25,835 nucleotides of DNA from Lobulomyces angularis (GCA_027604685.1 JADHYX010000325.1:1-25835), one strand, 5' to 3'; positions 1-14,943 are shown, counted from the first letter of the stretch. Numbers and translations are program-made. The notes: generated by a model from the letters alone, not told the origin.

Positions 1-125
1 TTGATTAGATGTTCCAATAAAAAGATTATTGAATTTAGTTTTATTACAAGAATGTTTTTCCATTTTGGATTTAAATGGATATTTTTTGGATAATTCTTCA
101 GTGTAACAAAAAATTCTTCTGTAAA

Positions 126-1152
126 ATGAAGTCAAATGAGACGAACTTTTTGGATAAATATTCATATACAAGCAAGGAATCATCTATATCACAATATAGG
201 TAAGTTTTGTCTTTAAAACTGGAATATTTTTACCACAACTAGTTTGAAGTTAAAGCAAAATCAGCAGGATTTGCTAAATCACATTAAGGAACAAGTAAAT
301 ATTCAATTATGTGAATAATTTTTTTTTTTAACTGGATTATTAATGACAAGTTTTTTAGGATTTCAGCAAATATGAATATCTTTCAGTTTGCTACCGAAAA
401 CTAAGAGAAGGACTGTTTAGCAGTGCAATGTATGACGATTTTATTGTTCAAGTTTATGAAGAATCCGTGGATAATTGTTTTAATGCATTATTAAACTCAA
501 ATATCAATTTACATATATACAGAAGTGAGCTCATAAAGTGTTTGGCGATTTTGATTAATGACATTTACCCTTCGTTTAAGGGTACCGAAAAGGTTGATTT
601 TTGTTCATAATAAATGAAGTATATATTCAATTTTTTTTAAGGAAAGAGAAATGGAAATGTTAAAATATTACTTGTTGCTACAAATTTGTAATAATGTTGG
701 TGGAATAAACACTGTAGAAAAGGCAGATTTTCAAAAAAAATTAAAATTGATAAAACATAGAAAACATTCAAAAGAATTTGAAATCTGTTTCCAATTAAAA
801 CGGTTTCTTAAAGATTATGAAATTGATTATTTTAATTTTGAAAAAGTTTATAACCATTGCGATAATGAAAAAGAGAAATATTTTTTAACGGTAGTGTTTT
901 TTTACATGTTTTAAATTAATTTTTAACCGTTTTACCAAATTCCAGGAAATTTTAGTAGATTATAGAAAAAAAACTTTTTCCATTTTGCAGAAATCCTACA
1001 TTACTTTACATATTGAATTTTTAAGAAAATATTTACTGTTTTACAGCTCCGATTACTGCGAACTAAAATCTTTTTTAAAAGAAGAGCTAATCGAAATAGA
1101 TATAGAAAGTAGAATCAATGGAAATATTGTGAAAATTAGAAAAAAAATTTAA
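126..1152 (+). CDS. SAC3/Thp3/LENG8-type PCI-domain protein
   Basis: Spliced model with exons 126-199, 243-294, 359-592, 642-890 and 946-1152, giving 271 residues; all junctions are GT-AG and in phase. The stretch YEYLSVCYRKLREGL followed by YDDFIVQVYEES resembles the LENG8/Thp3 segment in which a short lead (YxYLxxQxxxIRQDL) precedes FTVxVYExHARIAL. The later RKKTFSILQKSY and the C-terminal helix-rich part fit the remainder of a SAC3/GANP domain. Members of this family act in mRNA export, splicing-coupled processing or centrosome function; which applies here cannot be told. LENG8 and Thp3 carry a long N-terminal region before this domain. Here only about 42 residues precede it, so the protein is close to a bare domain, like SAC3D1. 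Similarity is moderate, and a related PCI protein such as Rpn12 is the main alternative. Confidence 0.62.
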
Positions 1153-1325
1153 TTTAGCAGCCAATAATGATCTATGTTTTAGTTTATTTTCAAAATAATG
1201 TGCATTAATGCAATTATTTCTTTCTGTAATTTCCAGCTTTTCTTATATATTTTTTTCCAATTTTTAAACAGTTTTAATACTAAAATTTTTTCTTTTTTTT
1301 TTTTTTTATTTTTTCTTTTTTAAAA

Positions 1326-4091
<2,766 letters not shown>

Positions 4092-4331
4092 TATTTTAAT
4101 TTAATTTTACAATAGTATTTTAATATTAAATGATTGTTAGAATGTTAAATCAAAAAAATCTTTTCTTTTACTTTTAATCTGTTTTCTTTGAACTTTTTTG
4201 ACAATACCTTGATTCATCACTTGAATTTTTTTTTATGTTTTTTTTTAAAATGTAAATCAAAATAGGAGTAAAAAACACGAAAATTTTTAGAACTCCGCAA
4301 ACAGTACATAAAAAATAATTATTTTTGAAAC

Positions 4332-6180
4332 ATGGTGAGCAATTAAGTTAATAAATATGTTTTAACCTACATTTACAAAAGTCTTCTGCTGGCTCGAAAA
4401 AGAAAGGTTCAGCAGGAAAAAAAGAAACTGCAAGTTCAGCTTCAAAAAAAAATTTAACTGGGAGTGCAGGAAAAAAAGGAGAAAATGGACAAGTTGATAT
4501 TAAAGCGAATGCAGACTTGGATCAAGAAATTAAAAAATGTAATGAGGAGCTTGCAGCTGAAAAGGAAGAAAGAAATTATTTTCAACTGGAAAGAGTATGG
4601 AAAAACTTTCAAAAACAAAAAAAATCACATCTTCATAAATACAATAATATTTTCAATCATCAAATAAATAAACAAATTTTATGAGTTTTTTTAGGATAGA
4701 ATTAATCTCTTTTGGGAAATTACAAAAAAAGAACTAGAAGAAACTAAAGCAGAAGTTTTAAATAAAGATAGAGAATTAGAAGAACAAGAAGAAAAGCATC
4801 AAGTGGAGATTAAAGTATAGCATTGATAAATATAATTCTCTTTTTGATAGTCAAATTTAAATAATTTAGGTCTACAAGCAGAAAGTTAAACATTTGTTAT
4901 ATGAATATCAGAACAACGTTGCACATCTTCAAACAGATGCAGAAAGATCCTTACAAATCGATCAAGAAGAGCACTTGGTTCGAGAGCAACAATTAAAAAA
5001 GGACAAGAGATTTCTGAAGTTGGAACTAAAAGAATTTGAACTGGCACATGAAGATATCATTAAAAATTTAAAACAAAAAAATGATCAAGAAATTACTGTG
5101 ATGAGATCAGAGTTTGAACGTAGAGCAAAAGAATTGCATTCTAAATACGAAAGGAAGATGAAAATGGTCAGGGATGAATTAGAGTTAAAAAGAAAAAATG
5201 AAATCCACGAAATTGAAGAAAGAAAAAACGGACAAATTAATGCTCTGATGAAGAATCATGATAAAGCTTTTACAGAAATAAAAAATTATTATAATGACAT
5301 AACTTTAAATAATTTAGCTCTAATAAACTCTCTAAAGGTAATTAAAATTTTTGTTCTTTTTATAACTAAAATTCTCTTTTGAAACATAATCAAATTAACA
5401 AATCATTTATTTGTAGGAACAAGTAGAAGAAATGAAAAAAAAAGAAGAAAGAAATGAAAAATTAATGGCGGATATTACATCAGAAAACAAAAGATTAAGC
5501 GAGCCACTACAAGCTGCGTTGGCGGAATGCGATACGCTAAAAAAACAATTGAAGCACTACCAAAAAGACAAAATGTCCTTACAAAATAGCAAAGCTAGGT
5601 TAAAAGTTTTAGAAGAAAAACATAAGCAACTGCTTTGGGAACATGAAGTGTTAGAGCAAAGATTTACCCAGGTTCAGAAAGAGCGAGATGAACTTTATGA
5701 AAACTTTGTGGATAGGATTATGGGAGTACAGCAGAAGTCCAATTTTAAAAATTTGGTCAGTGTTTAAAATTATTTTTAAATTAAAATTTATTTCATTTTT
5801 TTTTTCGTAATTAAATTTTAATTGGATATTAGATTTTAGAAAAAAAAGTAACTAGTTTGAAGGAAAGTTTAGAGAAAAAGGAACTTCAAGTGAATGAAAT
5901 ATTAAAGGCTACTAATTTGGACCCTGCAGCTTTAACCAACCTAACTAAACGCTTGGAAGAGGTACTGGAGGCCAAAAACCAGCAAATAAAAGAGTTACAA
6001 TACGAGCTTTGTAAAGTAACTAAGGCGCATAATGACATGGTGAGAGTCTATGAAGCAAAGTTGACGGAATATTCAATTCCTGTTGAGGAACTTGGCTTTA
6101 AACCGCTGATGGTTGGTGTCAATATCAGTAATGTTTCAAAGACCACAACAGGCCCTGCTGGATTGGTTTCTGCCCAATGA
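4332..6180 (+). CDS. DRC4: Dynein regulatory complex subunit 4 (GAS8)
   Basis: Exons 4332-4334, 4382-4594, 4695-4814, 4870-5337, 5417-5755 and 5833-6180 give 496 residues; human GAS8 has 478. The first exon is the ATG alone. A lysine/serine-rich head of about 45 residues precedes a near-continuous coiled coil. Diagnostic blocks include [28 protein letters not shown], the stretch around [32 protein letters not shown] and, near the end, ATNLDPAAL and GFKP with a final GPAGLVSAQ. The protein is part of the nexin-dynein regulatory complex that links outer doublet microtubules and controls motility. Its presence means the organism builds, or recently built, motile flagella. A centrin gene follows 191 bases downstream on the same strand. 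Confidence 0.97.
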
Positions 6181-6371
6181 GAAATCCCATTTCTATGTAG
6201 TTTCTTTTTCATTAGTTATTTCAATATTTTTTAATTTTTTTAGTTACTTTATTAATAATTAGATAATTAGAGAACATTAGCAAGCAATTTTTTAAAAAAA
6301 AATTTTTGTATGGTTTATATTTTTGCAAAATAGGGTTTTTATGAATACCTCCTTCAAACAATTAATTAATT

Positions 6372-7159
<788 letters not shown>

Positions 7160-7271
7160 TAGGGTATTACTATTTTTGATTTATAATTGATTTACATGAT
7201 GTAATTAGGACAACTAGCTATTTTTCATTTATAAATACGAAGTTTAAGAAGTATTGAAATTCTGTAAACAA

Positions 7272-10200
7272 TTAGTTTTTGGATGGAAATAATGTCCTTG
7301 TTCTGATTTCTTTTTCCTGTAATAACAAACCAATCTCGGCCATCTCCTCTTCTTCAAATAAGTTATTTAATTCAATAACTCCAAAAAGGTATAAATCTTT
7401 CTAATTTGTCAAGCGAAACCAATACTATAAATATTTTTATACCTTTCGACCAAGGACATTCTCTTATAGCTCTAAAGAACAAGTTTTTTCCTTTTTCCCT
7501 TTCATTGTTCATGAGTTCAAACATTATATAATAAAACCAAACTTCAGGAAAATTTTTCGACCTAACATAACTTTCAATTAAATTGATTAATTATTGGTTT
7601 TACCAGTTGCTTTCAATTGCATTATCAAAAATACCCCTAACCAGATTGTTATTAAATAATCCTTTCTTCAAATTCCAAGCTATAAAAAATATCCAATTCA
7701 AGTGACTTTGTCCAATTCCATTGTTATTGCCTTCGTTCAACGATCTTTCAAAATATAGGTTAACTTTATTGTCAATTTTAAATTTTCTTTCATTCCAACA
7801 AAAGAACTTTAAAAATTCATTATTTTGAGGAAATTTATGTATCAAATCCCAGCCAATTTCTCTTAGTAGAGCTTGATTACAGGTTGCATTTCTATTGACA
7901 GCTCTTAACTCCGGTTCATAAATAAATTTTAACAATATCAAAAAATTTTGCATAAATTTTTCTTTCGTTGAGTATTTTTTTAATTCCTTTAACTTGGAAG
8001 TGCAGAAATTAAAGCACTTTTCTACTCCATTTACTATAAATTCAAACATAGCATTCATGGATAATGTGATTACCAAGCTTTCATTCTCTTTTTCCCTTTT
8101 CCCTTCGTATAAACTATTGAATAACTTTCTTACAATTAAAAAATTCAATATTTATATATGTACCTTTTGCACTTTTAAAATCCTAGTAGGGCGAATATTA
8201 ATATTAGAATCATCTTCTTCTACTGGAGGAGGTGGCATTTTTTCGGCGTAAGAGGATAATATGGACAATGCAGAATTAGGTCGATCACCATTAAATTCCA
8301 GTTCAGCATAGGAATAAAATAGTAAATCAATATCCTTTCCGGGGTAATTAAAATCAACAAAATTTAATGCAGTAGCATAAACTTTCCGTGCCTAATTCAA
8401 AATATAAAATGTTTTTTAAAAATATGGTAAATACTTCAGCAATATTTCCGTTCAACACTTCAAGTCTTGCATACGCATTCCACAAGATTAAATTTTGGTT
8501 TTGCTTTTTTAACCATGATTTAGCCAATTTCTTGGCACTAGAGATGTTAATATTAAATATCTCATCGAATACCTTTTTAAATTAGTGAGGGATTCTAGAC
8601 GTAATAACAGTAATAAAGCTTCAGAATCCTTTTCAAACAGGCTGGACTGCAGTAAAACTCGTCTAAAAAATATTTTAATTGTAGAATTCAAGTAATATAC
8701 TTCAAGAAGTCAATCCAGTGCCTGCCGATCCCAGTTATAAACATAACATCCTCTTTATTACCAAATTCTGGTGAAAAATTTGTTTCAGTAAAATAGTTTG
8801 TTAAGTTAAAATTGGTTGTATGAAATGGAAAATTAAAATCAAAATGAGAGTCTTCTTTTGAAAATTGCTGATCGTGAAACAGATTAACTAATGGACATTT
8901 AGTTGAGTCTCTCTGCTTTATTAATCCCTAAAAAATATGTAAGCTTTTTATGTAAGCATGCATATTTACCCATCCCAAAAATTCTTGATCTTGTAAGAAA
9001 GAAAGGTTATTGCTTTTTTCATCAAAATCTTCGCAAGCATTATCAAGGTTATTAAGATTAAGTCTGAATAACCCTCCAAGTAAAAACTGGATAAAGTTAT
9101 TAATTAATTTTAATTTCGATTGTTTGAGGGTCAGCAGGAATAAAAATTTAGAAACATCCTCGAAAACTACGCATCTGAAAGGGTCTTCTACATCTTTATT
9201 AAGCAAATAATGTAAACTTTTACAAAAAATTATAAAATTGCAACCTTGTGTTTCAGAAGATTCCGTTCTTTGAGGATTCCATTTGTAATATTCCTCTAAC
9301 AATTCAACGTGGCCCCAATTGAAGTACTCAGATTCTTAATAAATCGGAAACTTAAGTAAACTGTAAAGTTAAAAAATATTACTGTGATCATATAAATGTT
9401 CAATCTTTGGTTCTTCCACAAAAGCTGCTTCAAAATCCTTCAGAAAGCATTCAGACCATCCTAATGATCCGCTCTCCCCAAACCTTGGGACCTCACTTTC
9501 CCAATACGATTCAAAACAGTCAGATTTTTGTTTTAAGCTGTATTTCGCAAATGCTGGAGGAGGAAAGCATGTAAATTCAATAATTGCTTGAAAAGTCGCA
9601 ATCGCTCTTTCGATGTAACCAGCTTGTGCCATAAAATAACAAGCTTTGCTAATTACAAAAACTAACGTTAATTCTTTTCGCTGCACCTTTTCTACGAACA
9701 TAGATTCACTGTAAAACAAAAATTGGTATTAAGTTAATCACCTTGTTCAAAACATTCTATGCTTGAGATTTTTTCTAAAGATTCTGTATAAACGTCAAGA
9801 ATATCTGAAAAAGAAAAAGATTGAAAATTTGATTGCCGAAATTTAATATATTTAACTATTAAAAGTAAATTATTTTTGTTTATTCTTAGAATTTCATCCC
9901 ACTTCATAAGGAGTTCTTTATCATCCATAATTTCTTGACAGGTGGTCAAATAAGGATCTAAAAGTACATCTTCATCAGGAAAAATTTTTAAGGCTTTTTC
10001 AAAAATTGATAACTTTTTTTCAGAAATTAAAAATTTTATTTTTGCTTTTGCCTTCTTTTGAGCAGAAGATCCTAGATTTAACAATTCATCCTGATAATTT
10101 ATGTACTCTATCCAAAGCTTCAGATTTCTCGGTGTCTAAAAACAAATACATTCAAAAATAGTTTAAAAATTTTTGCACACCTTATCTAGTTCTCTAGTAA

Positions 10201-10911
10201 ATTCGGCTATTTTTTGAGTAAAAATGGTATCGGATGAAAAACTAATTGGTTCATTATCGAAATCATTTTTTTCAAAATATGCGTCATCCGTTAAGGGAAT
10301 GAACCCATTGCTTTCGGCAAGGTAAGTATTTTTTAGTTTAATTTTCTGCTCTTCATTGAGCATAGTTTTAAAGTTATAACCAGGCTGTGCAAACGATTTC
10401 TTTAGTTCCTTGTAAATGTCAATCTTTTAAAAAAAAAAGTTAACTTTTACAGACTTTATTAACCAAAACAAACCTGCCCCACAGATTTCTTGTTGTCAAC
10501 GCTTAAAGTAAAACCTTTTGCATTTTTTTGAAAATCAATTACTCGGTTCTTTAATTTAAGATTTTGATTTTGGCCCAAAATAAAATGAGATATCCTCTTA
10601 TAAGAAGGCGGTTTATAAACACTTTGATAAATTAGCATCTGCTTATCACCTTTTTTATCATAAGACCACGGATCATACACAAAAACCTCCTTATCTGCTT
10701 TAACTTTTTTGGATTTTTTACTTTTTTTGCTTTCTTTTGAAATCTTTCTTTTTTTTTTTTGGGTAGCTATTTCATCAGTGGAATCAGTTATAGGAAAATT
10801 ATTGCTTGTTAAAGATTTGCTTTCCTCTTTATTTTCACTTGTAACTGGTATCGATGATTGAAACGAAGAGAATTTATTGTTCTGTGAATTGAATCGATCA
10901 AAACTGCTCAT
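7272..10911 (-). CDS. NRDE2: NRDE2 family protein (nuclear RNA surveillance, HAT repeats)
   Basis: Twelve exons: 10911-10474, 10423-10181, 10135-9742, 9691-9383, 9334-8970, 8927-8701, 8662-8573, 8537-8435, 8391-8164, 8124-7604, 7561-7443 and 7396-7272, giving 1053 residues (human about 1160). The N-terminus is Ser/Lys-rich with a likely nuclear signal (KKKRKISKESKK). It is followed by WSYDKKGDKQMLIYQSVYKP, like the segment before the repeats in other NRDE2 proteins. The helical repeat region has TPRNLKLWIEYINYQDE, QAGYIERAIATFQAIIEFT, FESYWESEVPRFGE and LILWNAYARLEVLNG. The C-terminus reads RECPWSKDLYLFG and ends in a short acidic helix, as in the family. NRDE2 works with the MTR4 helicase and nuclear exosome and affects splicing and RNAi. 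Several acceptors are not the first AG after the donor, so individual exon edges may be off by a few residues. Confidence 0.9.
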
Positions 10912-11001
10912 ACTTTTCTTTTATTTGAACACCAACCTCTTTTTGGGAACACAAAATCAATATTTTAAAAAGTTAAAACAAGAAACTTTCATTAAAAGTT
11001 T
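10912..11001. promoter_or_regulatory. Shared divergent promoter between NRDE2 and 5MP/BZW
   Basis: Only 90 bases separate the start codon of NRDE2 (minus strand) from that of the eIF5-mimic gene (plus strand). Both promoters and both 5' leaders must fit here, unless they overlap the neighbouring gene. The stretch is A- and T-rich with no obvious TATA box or repeated motif. Shared regulation is inferred from position alone. Confidence 0.6.
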
Positions 11002-12648
11002 ATGAGTAACACTATTTCCAATCAAACAACAGATAAAAAGAAACCTGCTCTTGCTACACAATTTAAAGTTAAACAAAGAAAAGTAAGTTTTTTAAAGAAA
11101 TTTCGTCTTTTGTACATTTTTACAACTTAACCTTCTTCTTCAACATTTTTAACTGATTTTTGAATAAATTACCTTTTAAAAATTATTGCTTATATTTATT
11201 TTATTAATTAATGTAGCGAGAAAATGTTACAAAATTTGATCCCCAAACCTTTAGAGATAACTTCTTTGAATTGCTAATTGATGAGAATAGAGAACTGGAC
11301 TTAGAAAAGTACTCTAATACCTTAGAACTCCCTGTTACTCTTGAAAAATTGGAGATCAAACGATATAGTGACTCTTTTTTTGAAGTTTTGATCGTTGGAG
11401 CTCTTTTAGGTACTATTAGCTAATTATATAATTGATTGACGATTAATACTATAGCCCCTGGAGGAACCGTGGTTGATGATGACAAAAGAAGGAATCCTTT
11501 TTCCATTTTTTCTGGAGAGAATAGCCGCGAAGATATTAGATCAAGAGTTGAAGTTATTAATAAAGTTGTTCGAAGACATAAGTACCTGCAAGTTAAACTG
11601 GATGATTCTTTAATTCATTTGCTGCAATATATCAACAAGTTAAATCCAGAAGATAGAACCAGGTTTGCTACAGCATGCGGTATTTTTTTTGCCCTTAATC
11701 TTGCAACACTACAAATTCTGGAAAAGTTGTTTAAGGATCACTTGGTTAAGGATTGTATACCAATTTTTTTTGTAATTTTTAAAAATAACATATTTTAGCT
11801 GTTGCATTGGACTTTGTTACTAGTGTCTTCCGCTCTTATCTTGAAGAAAGCAATTATGACAGTTTAGATCAGAATTTAAAAAAATCTGGAATAGGTGCGA
11901 AGTTAATGGAATTTTTTCCTCCTACGAAAAGGACTGAAAAAAACCTTATTGATCATTTTGAAGCTGAAGGTTTGAAAGTTTTAGTAACTCATCACAAGAA
12001 GTTGCAAGAAGGTCGTTCCATTGAAGTTGCTAAAGATAAATTAAAAGAAATGTTTTTGGAGGAGGTTAAACTCTCTGAGGTAACTTTTAAAACTAATAAA
12101 AGTTTATAAATTGTGTAGGTCGTAAATTATGCAAAGCAACAAGCTTCTGCAAATTCTTGGTCTGAAGTTAGCGTGGTTTCAATTTTGTGGGATTCTCTAA
12201 TTAGTGCCATTGATTGGGGGACAAAACAAGAACAAATTGAAGTTGGGATTAATAAATCAATCAATGTAATTAAATTCAATTTTGTTTTTGGTAGCCAACT
12301 TAATATGTTTTATAGTATTGGGGAAAAATTTTTCTTCCATTTTGCACTGTACCTAAAACTGAAATTAGCTTTTTGCTAAAGTTGCAAGCGTTTTTCTACG
12401 AAGATGCAAGATTTATGAAGTATTTTGTTAAGGTTTTACAAATATTTTACAAATTAGATGTACTCTCTGATTCTGCAATTATTTATTGGCATGATAAAGG
12501 TATTACCAAAGCAGTTGAGAATCCCCTCTTTTAAATCATATTTTAATTAGGTCACAGTCAAGCTGGAAAAACAGTGTTTTTAAAACAAACTGAGGCTTTT
12601 GTGAGTTGGTTAAAAACCTTAGATGATGAGGAATCCGAGGAAGACTAA
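11002..12648 (+). CDS. BZW1: eIF5-mimic protein (BZW/5MP), W2 domain
   Basis: Exons 11002-11082, 11217-11409, 11455-11754, 11799-12079, 12119-12265, 12316-12499 and 12551-12648 give 427 residues; animal BZW proteins have about 419. Matching blocks are the basic start followed by FDPQTFRDNFFELL, LLAPGGTVVDD, VVRRHKYL, LMEFFPPTKRT, then VVSILWDSLISAIDW. The tail is GHSQAGKTVFLKQTEAFVSWL with an acidic DDEESEED end. The C-terminal W2 (eIF5C-type HEAT) domain binds eIF2 and eIF3. The protein competes with eIF5 and tightens start-codon selection. The region around 12266-12315 is least certain; the acceptor at 12315 was chosen because it keeps frame and gives a plausible join. An AATAAA at 12727-12732 is a candidate polyadenylation signal. 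Confidence 0.95.
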
Positions 12649-13042
12649 ACAACATTAAACTATTTTTTGTTTGAATCTTAAAGGAAGACTAATTGTTATT
12701 TATTGGTACATATTTTTTATTTTATTAATAAAGAAAGGAACTCCAATTCCTACATTCATGCTTGAAAGTTAAATTTTGTTTTTAGATAATTGTTTTATAA
12801 ATTACTCATGTCTACAATTCTGGCATTTTAAATTTTAATTAATACTTGGAGATGAGAATCTTAACAAAAATTTCAAGAAAAAAGATAAAAAATCAATTTC
12901 ATTTATTTGAAAAATAAATTTAAATTTACTCAAAAAAGAATGCAGTTAAACTACCTCTTTTTCATTTTTGACTAAATGAACAAAATTCTTAAAGGCGATA
13001 ATATTGATAATTGTAATAAGTGCCATAATAAGGTTAAATTTT
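12649..13042. other. Convergent intergenic stretch, 5MP to TOM5
   Basis: This 394-base gap lies between the 3' ends of 5MP (plus) and TOM5 (minus). It is very AT-rich. Apart from the candidate AATAAA at 12727-12732 and a 26-codon open frame on the minus strand that has no support, nothing is recognisable. Confidence 0.6.
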
Positions 13043-13233
13043 TTAATTTTTCAGTTGATCAATTAAAAAGGGAACTACCAAGGAAAAAAAACATTTTAAT
13101 TTAAATTAAAAGATATCTTACCAATTCTCAAGGCAGCACCAGCAACGACACAATGGACGAATATTTTTATAACATATTTACGGTTTTGATTTGCTTCCTT
13201 TGCTGTTGGAGGTTTTGGAGGTTGGCCAAACAT
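13043..13233 (-). CDS. TOM5: Mitochondrial import receptor subunit TOM5-like
   Basis: Two exons, 13233-13122 and 13074-13043, give a 47-residue protein that begins MFGQPPKPP and ends in ALRIVPFLIDQLKN. Size, the MFG-Q/L-P start known from yeast Tom5, a short charged cytosolic part (KEANQNRKYV) and a single C-terminal membrane helix with Arg-x-x-Pro-Phe all fit TOM5. In animal TOMM5 the corresponding segment reads LLRVTPF. TOM5 is a tail-anchored small subunit of the outer-membrane translocase. The protein is too short for homology to be certain by eye. If right, the organism has a mitochondrion or related organelle with a TOM complex. The 47-base intron (13075-13121) has standard GTAAG and TAG ends. 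Confidence 0.7.
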
Positions 13234-13357
13234 TTCAACAAACTAATGAATATCTCTATATTTTTATATTTACTTAAAGTGACCAATTTATTTTAACTCA
13301 ATTAAATACTACAAAACTGTTATCTAGGTTAAAAGTTTTGTAATTGATATTTTTATG

Positions 13358-13376
13358 AAAAAAAAAAAAAAAAAAA
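13358..13376 (+). repeat. Homopolymer A(19) tract
   Basis: An uninterrupted run of 19 adenines lies upstream of TOM5, between it and the 3' end of SGF29. It is the longest homopolymer in the window and may vary in length between reads or strains. Confidence 0.9.
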
Positions 13377-13459
13377 TGTGTCTGATATAAAAAATTTAAC
13401 TTTAAACATTTAAAAATTCTAGACCAATTTAATATTATTTTCATAAAAAAAAAATTCAG

Positions 13460-14405
13460 TTAAATTCTTTTGGGAAACTCAATAACATAGTTTTCCTCAA
13501 CAAATCTTTCCATAGAATTGTCATCATTAAATTGTAAAATATAATGATTTGGATGAGACGGATCTCGGTTCATTGCTGGTCTAAATTTGAAAACAAATTG
13601 AAGGTTAAATTAAATTCTCAAACAATTGCAGAAAAAAAAAAAGGATTTATTTAACACTGCCTTTGAACTTACGTAGCGCAAATTGTTGCAGGATAAAAAC
13701 AGGTTGAATTAGGATATAATGCTAAACATTTACTTTTTGGTTGAAGTTCTTTCTTTTTATTCGCGAGAGGTATGATATTTTGAACAGGGAAGGTATAGCG
13801 CTTCCTTTGGCCATCCAACTCATCGTCTTCTGCATCCTCTACCTCATATTTTTTACCGCCTTCCAACGATTTTATTACACTAAAAATAAAATTAAATGGG
13901 AAGTTTATAATTTAGTTACATAGCGAGAATATAGTCATCGGATGGCCTAACTACAACTGTTTTTTATATTTAAAACAATAAGAAATTAAAAAATAAATTA
14001 AATTAAAAACAACCCTGGTCGTTGGGATTAAATCTTTTTAGTTTTGATGATTGAGATTGCGTTAAATCAATTAATATAACAGCCTATAAAATAGGTGGAA
14101 AAAAAGTTGTCTAAAATAAAAAAAAATGAAGCAAAGTGCAGCTTTACTTTTTTTATTAAATCTTCCAGTGTTCGCTGATAAGAAGCAACGGTATCATATA
14201 TTGCACTAATTCTTTCCAATTTGGCAGCTATCAAAATTAATAATGAAATCATTTATAGTGAAATTTTACAATTTTGGTTTTCATTTAAAATTTTTCCATT
14301 AGTAACACCTTTTTGGACTTTATTTAAAACGATTTGTTTCTCATTTATTTTAATTTTAACTTTGTCAATTTCGTCTAGTAAGTAATTTAGATTATTCACA
14401 CTCAT
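13460..14405 (-). CDS. SGF29: SAGA-associated factor 29, tandem Tudor protein
   Basis: Exons 14405-14309, 14227-14148, 14083-14014, 13956-13920, 13879-13673 and 13580-13460 give 203 residues. The N-terminal half is a predicted coiled coil rich in Lys and Leu. The C-terminal half carries the SGF29 tandem Tudor pattern: VVVRPSDDYILAIVI, KKYEVEDAEDD, then LALYPNSTCFYPATI, YILQFNDD and a closing VEENYVIEFP. The family recognises trimethylated histone H3 lysine 4 through these aromatic pockets and directs SAGA acetyltransferase to promoters. Human and yeast proteins are longer (about 293 and 259 residues), mostly in the coiled-coil part. The start codon is the first ATG in the frame and precedes an in-phase first intron. 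Confidence 0.92.
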
Positions 14406-14611
14406 TTACAAAATTAAGTGTCACACAAGTATATATATTTTGTGCGTCCCTCTCGTTACACTTACAAATAAAAATTAGTGGATGAATGCAAAAAAAAATA
14501 CAAAGGAAAAAAAAATCATCCTAGAGAAAATAGAAAAGAAATTTACGAAAGAGGAAAAAAGAAAAAAAAAAATTAGTTTATTTTTTTGGTAAGGGAAAAA
14601 CACTTACGCTT

Positions 14612-14830
14612 TTAGCAGTATTGGAGTGGGAGTAATAAATCTCCTAGATCAAGTGTAGATTGAAACTAGATCCACCGCCATTCGCTCCCCTATGTTATAC
14701 AGCGCAAATACTGGAAGCGATATTTGAAATGCTCTTGCACCGAGGAGAATACTGGGCAGAAACTATAAAGAGTTGATATTCCATCACAATGAAACTGCAC
14801 AAACATCTAAAACAAAGTTGATCTTCTAAA
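14612..14830. other. Unassigned GC-richer island with nested stems (candidate ncRNA)
   Basis: The island stands out from very AT-rich flanks. Two complementary pairs nest: CAGTATT (14616-14622) with AATACTG (14707-14713), and inside it GGGAG (14628-14632) with CTCCC (14685-14689). AATACTG occurs again at 14748-14754, offering an alternative partner. CTAGATC is repeated at 14644 and 14666. All six frames are interrupted, and no frame gives a recognisable protein even if introns are allowed. In AT-rich genomes such islands are often structured RNA genes. I could not match it to U1-U6, U3, SRP, RNase P or 5S RNA. Strand is unknown. Confidence 0.4.
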
Positions 14831-14943
14831 AAAAAAAAATTAAATTTACTTACAATTAAATTAGTAAGTGCAGGGCATTCCGACCCAATTGTAAATTGAA
14901 GGTAAATTGAAGATAAAGGGAAATGAAAGGAAATAAAATCCTT

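Noticed and set aside
12958..13041. A 26-codon minus-strand frame (starts MALITIINIIAF) directly downstream of TOM5.
   Set aside because: It lies after the TOM5 stop codon, there is no AG acceptor placing it in the TOM5 frame, and short hydrophobic frames are expected by chance in AT-rich DNA.
14646..14658. Thirteen bases identical to the conserved U2 snRNA segment before the branch-site recognition sequence.
   Set aside because: The GTAGTA branch-recognition element, the U2 5' stem and the Sm site are not found in place, so it is not called a U2 gene; the match is kept only as a remark in the island finding.
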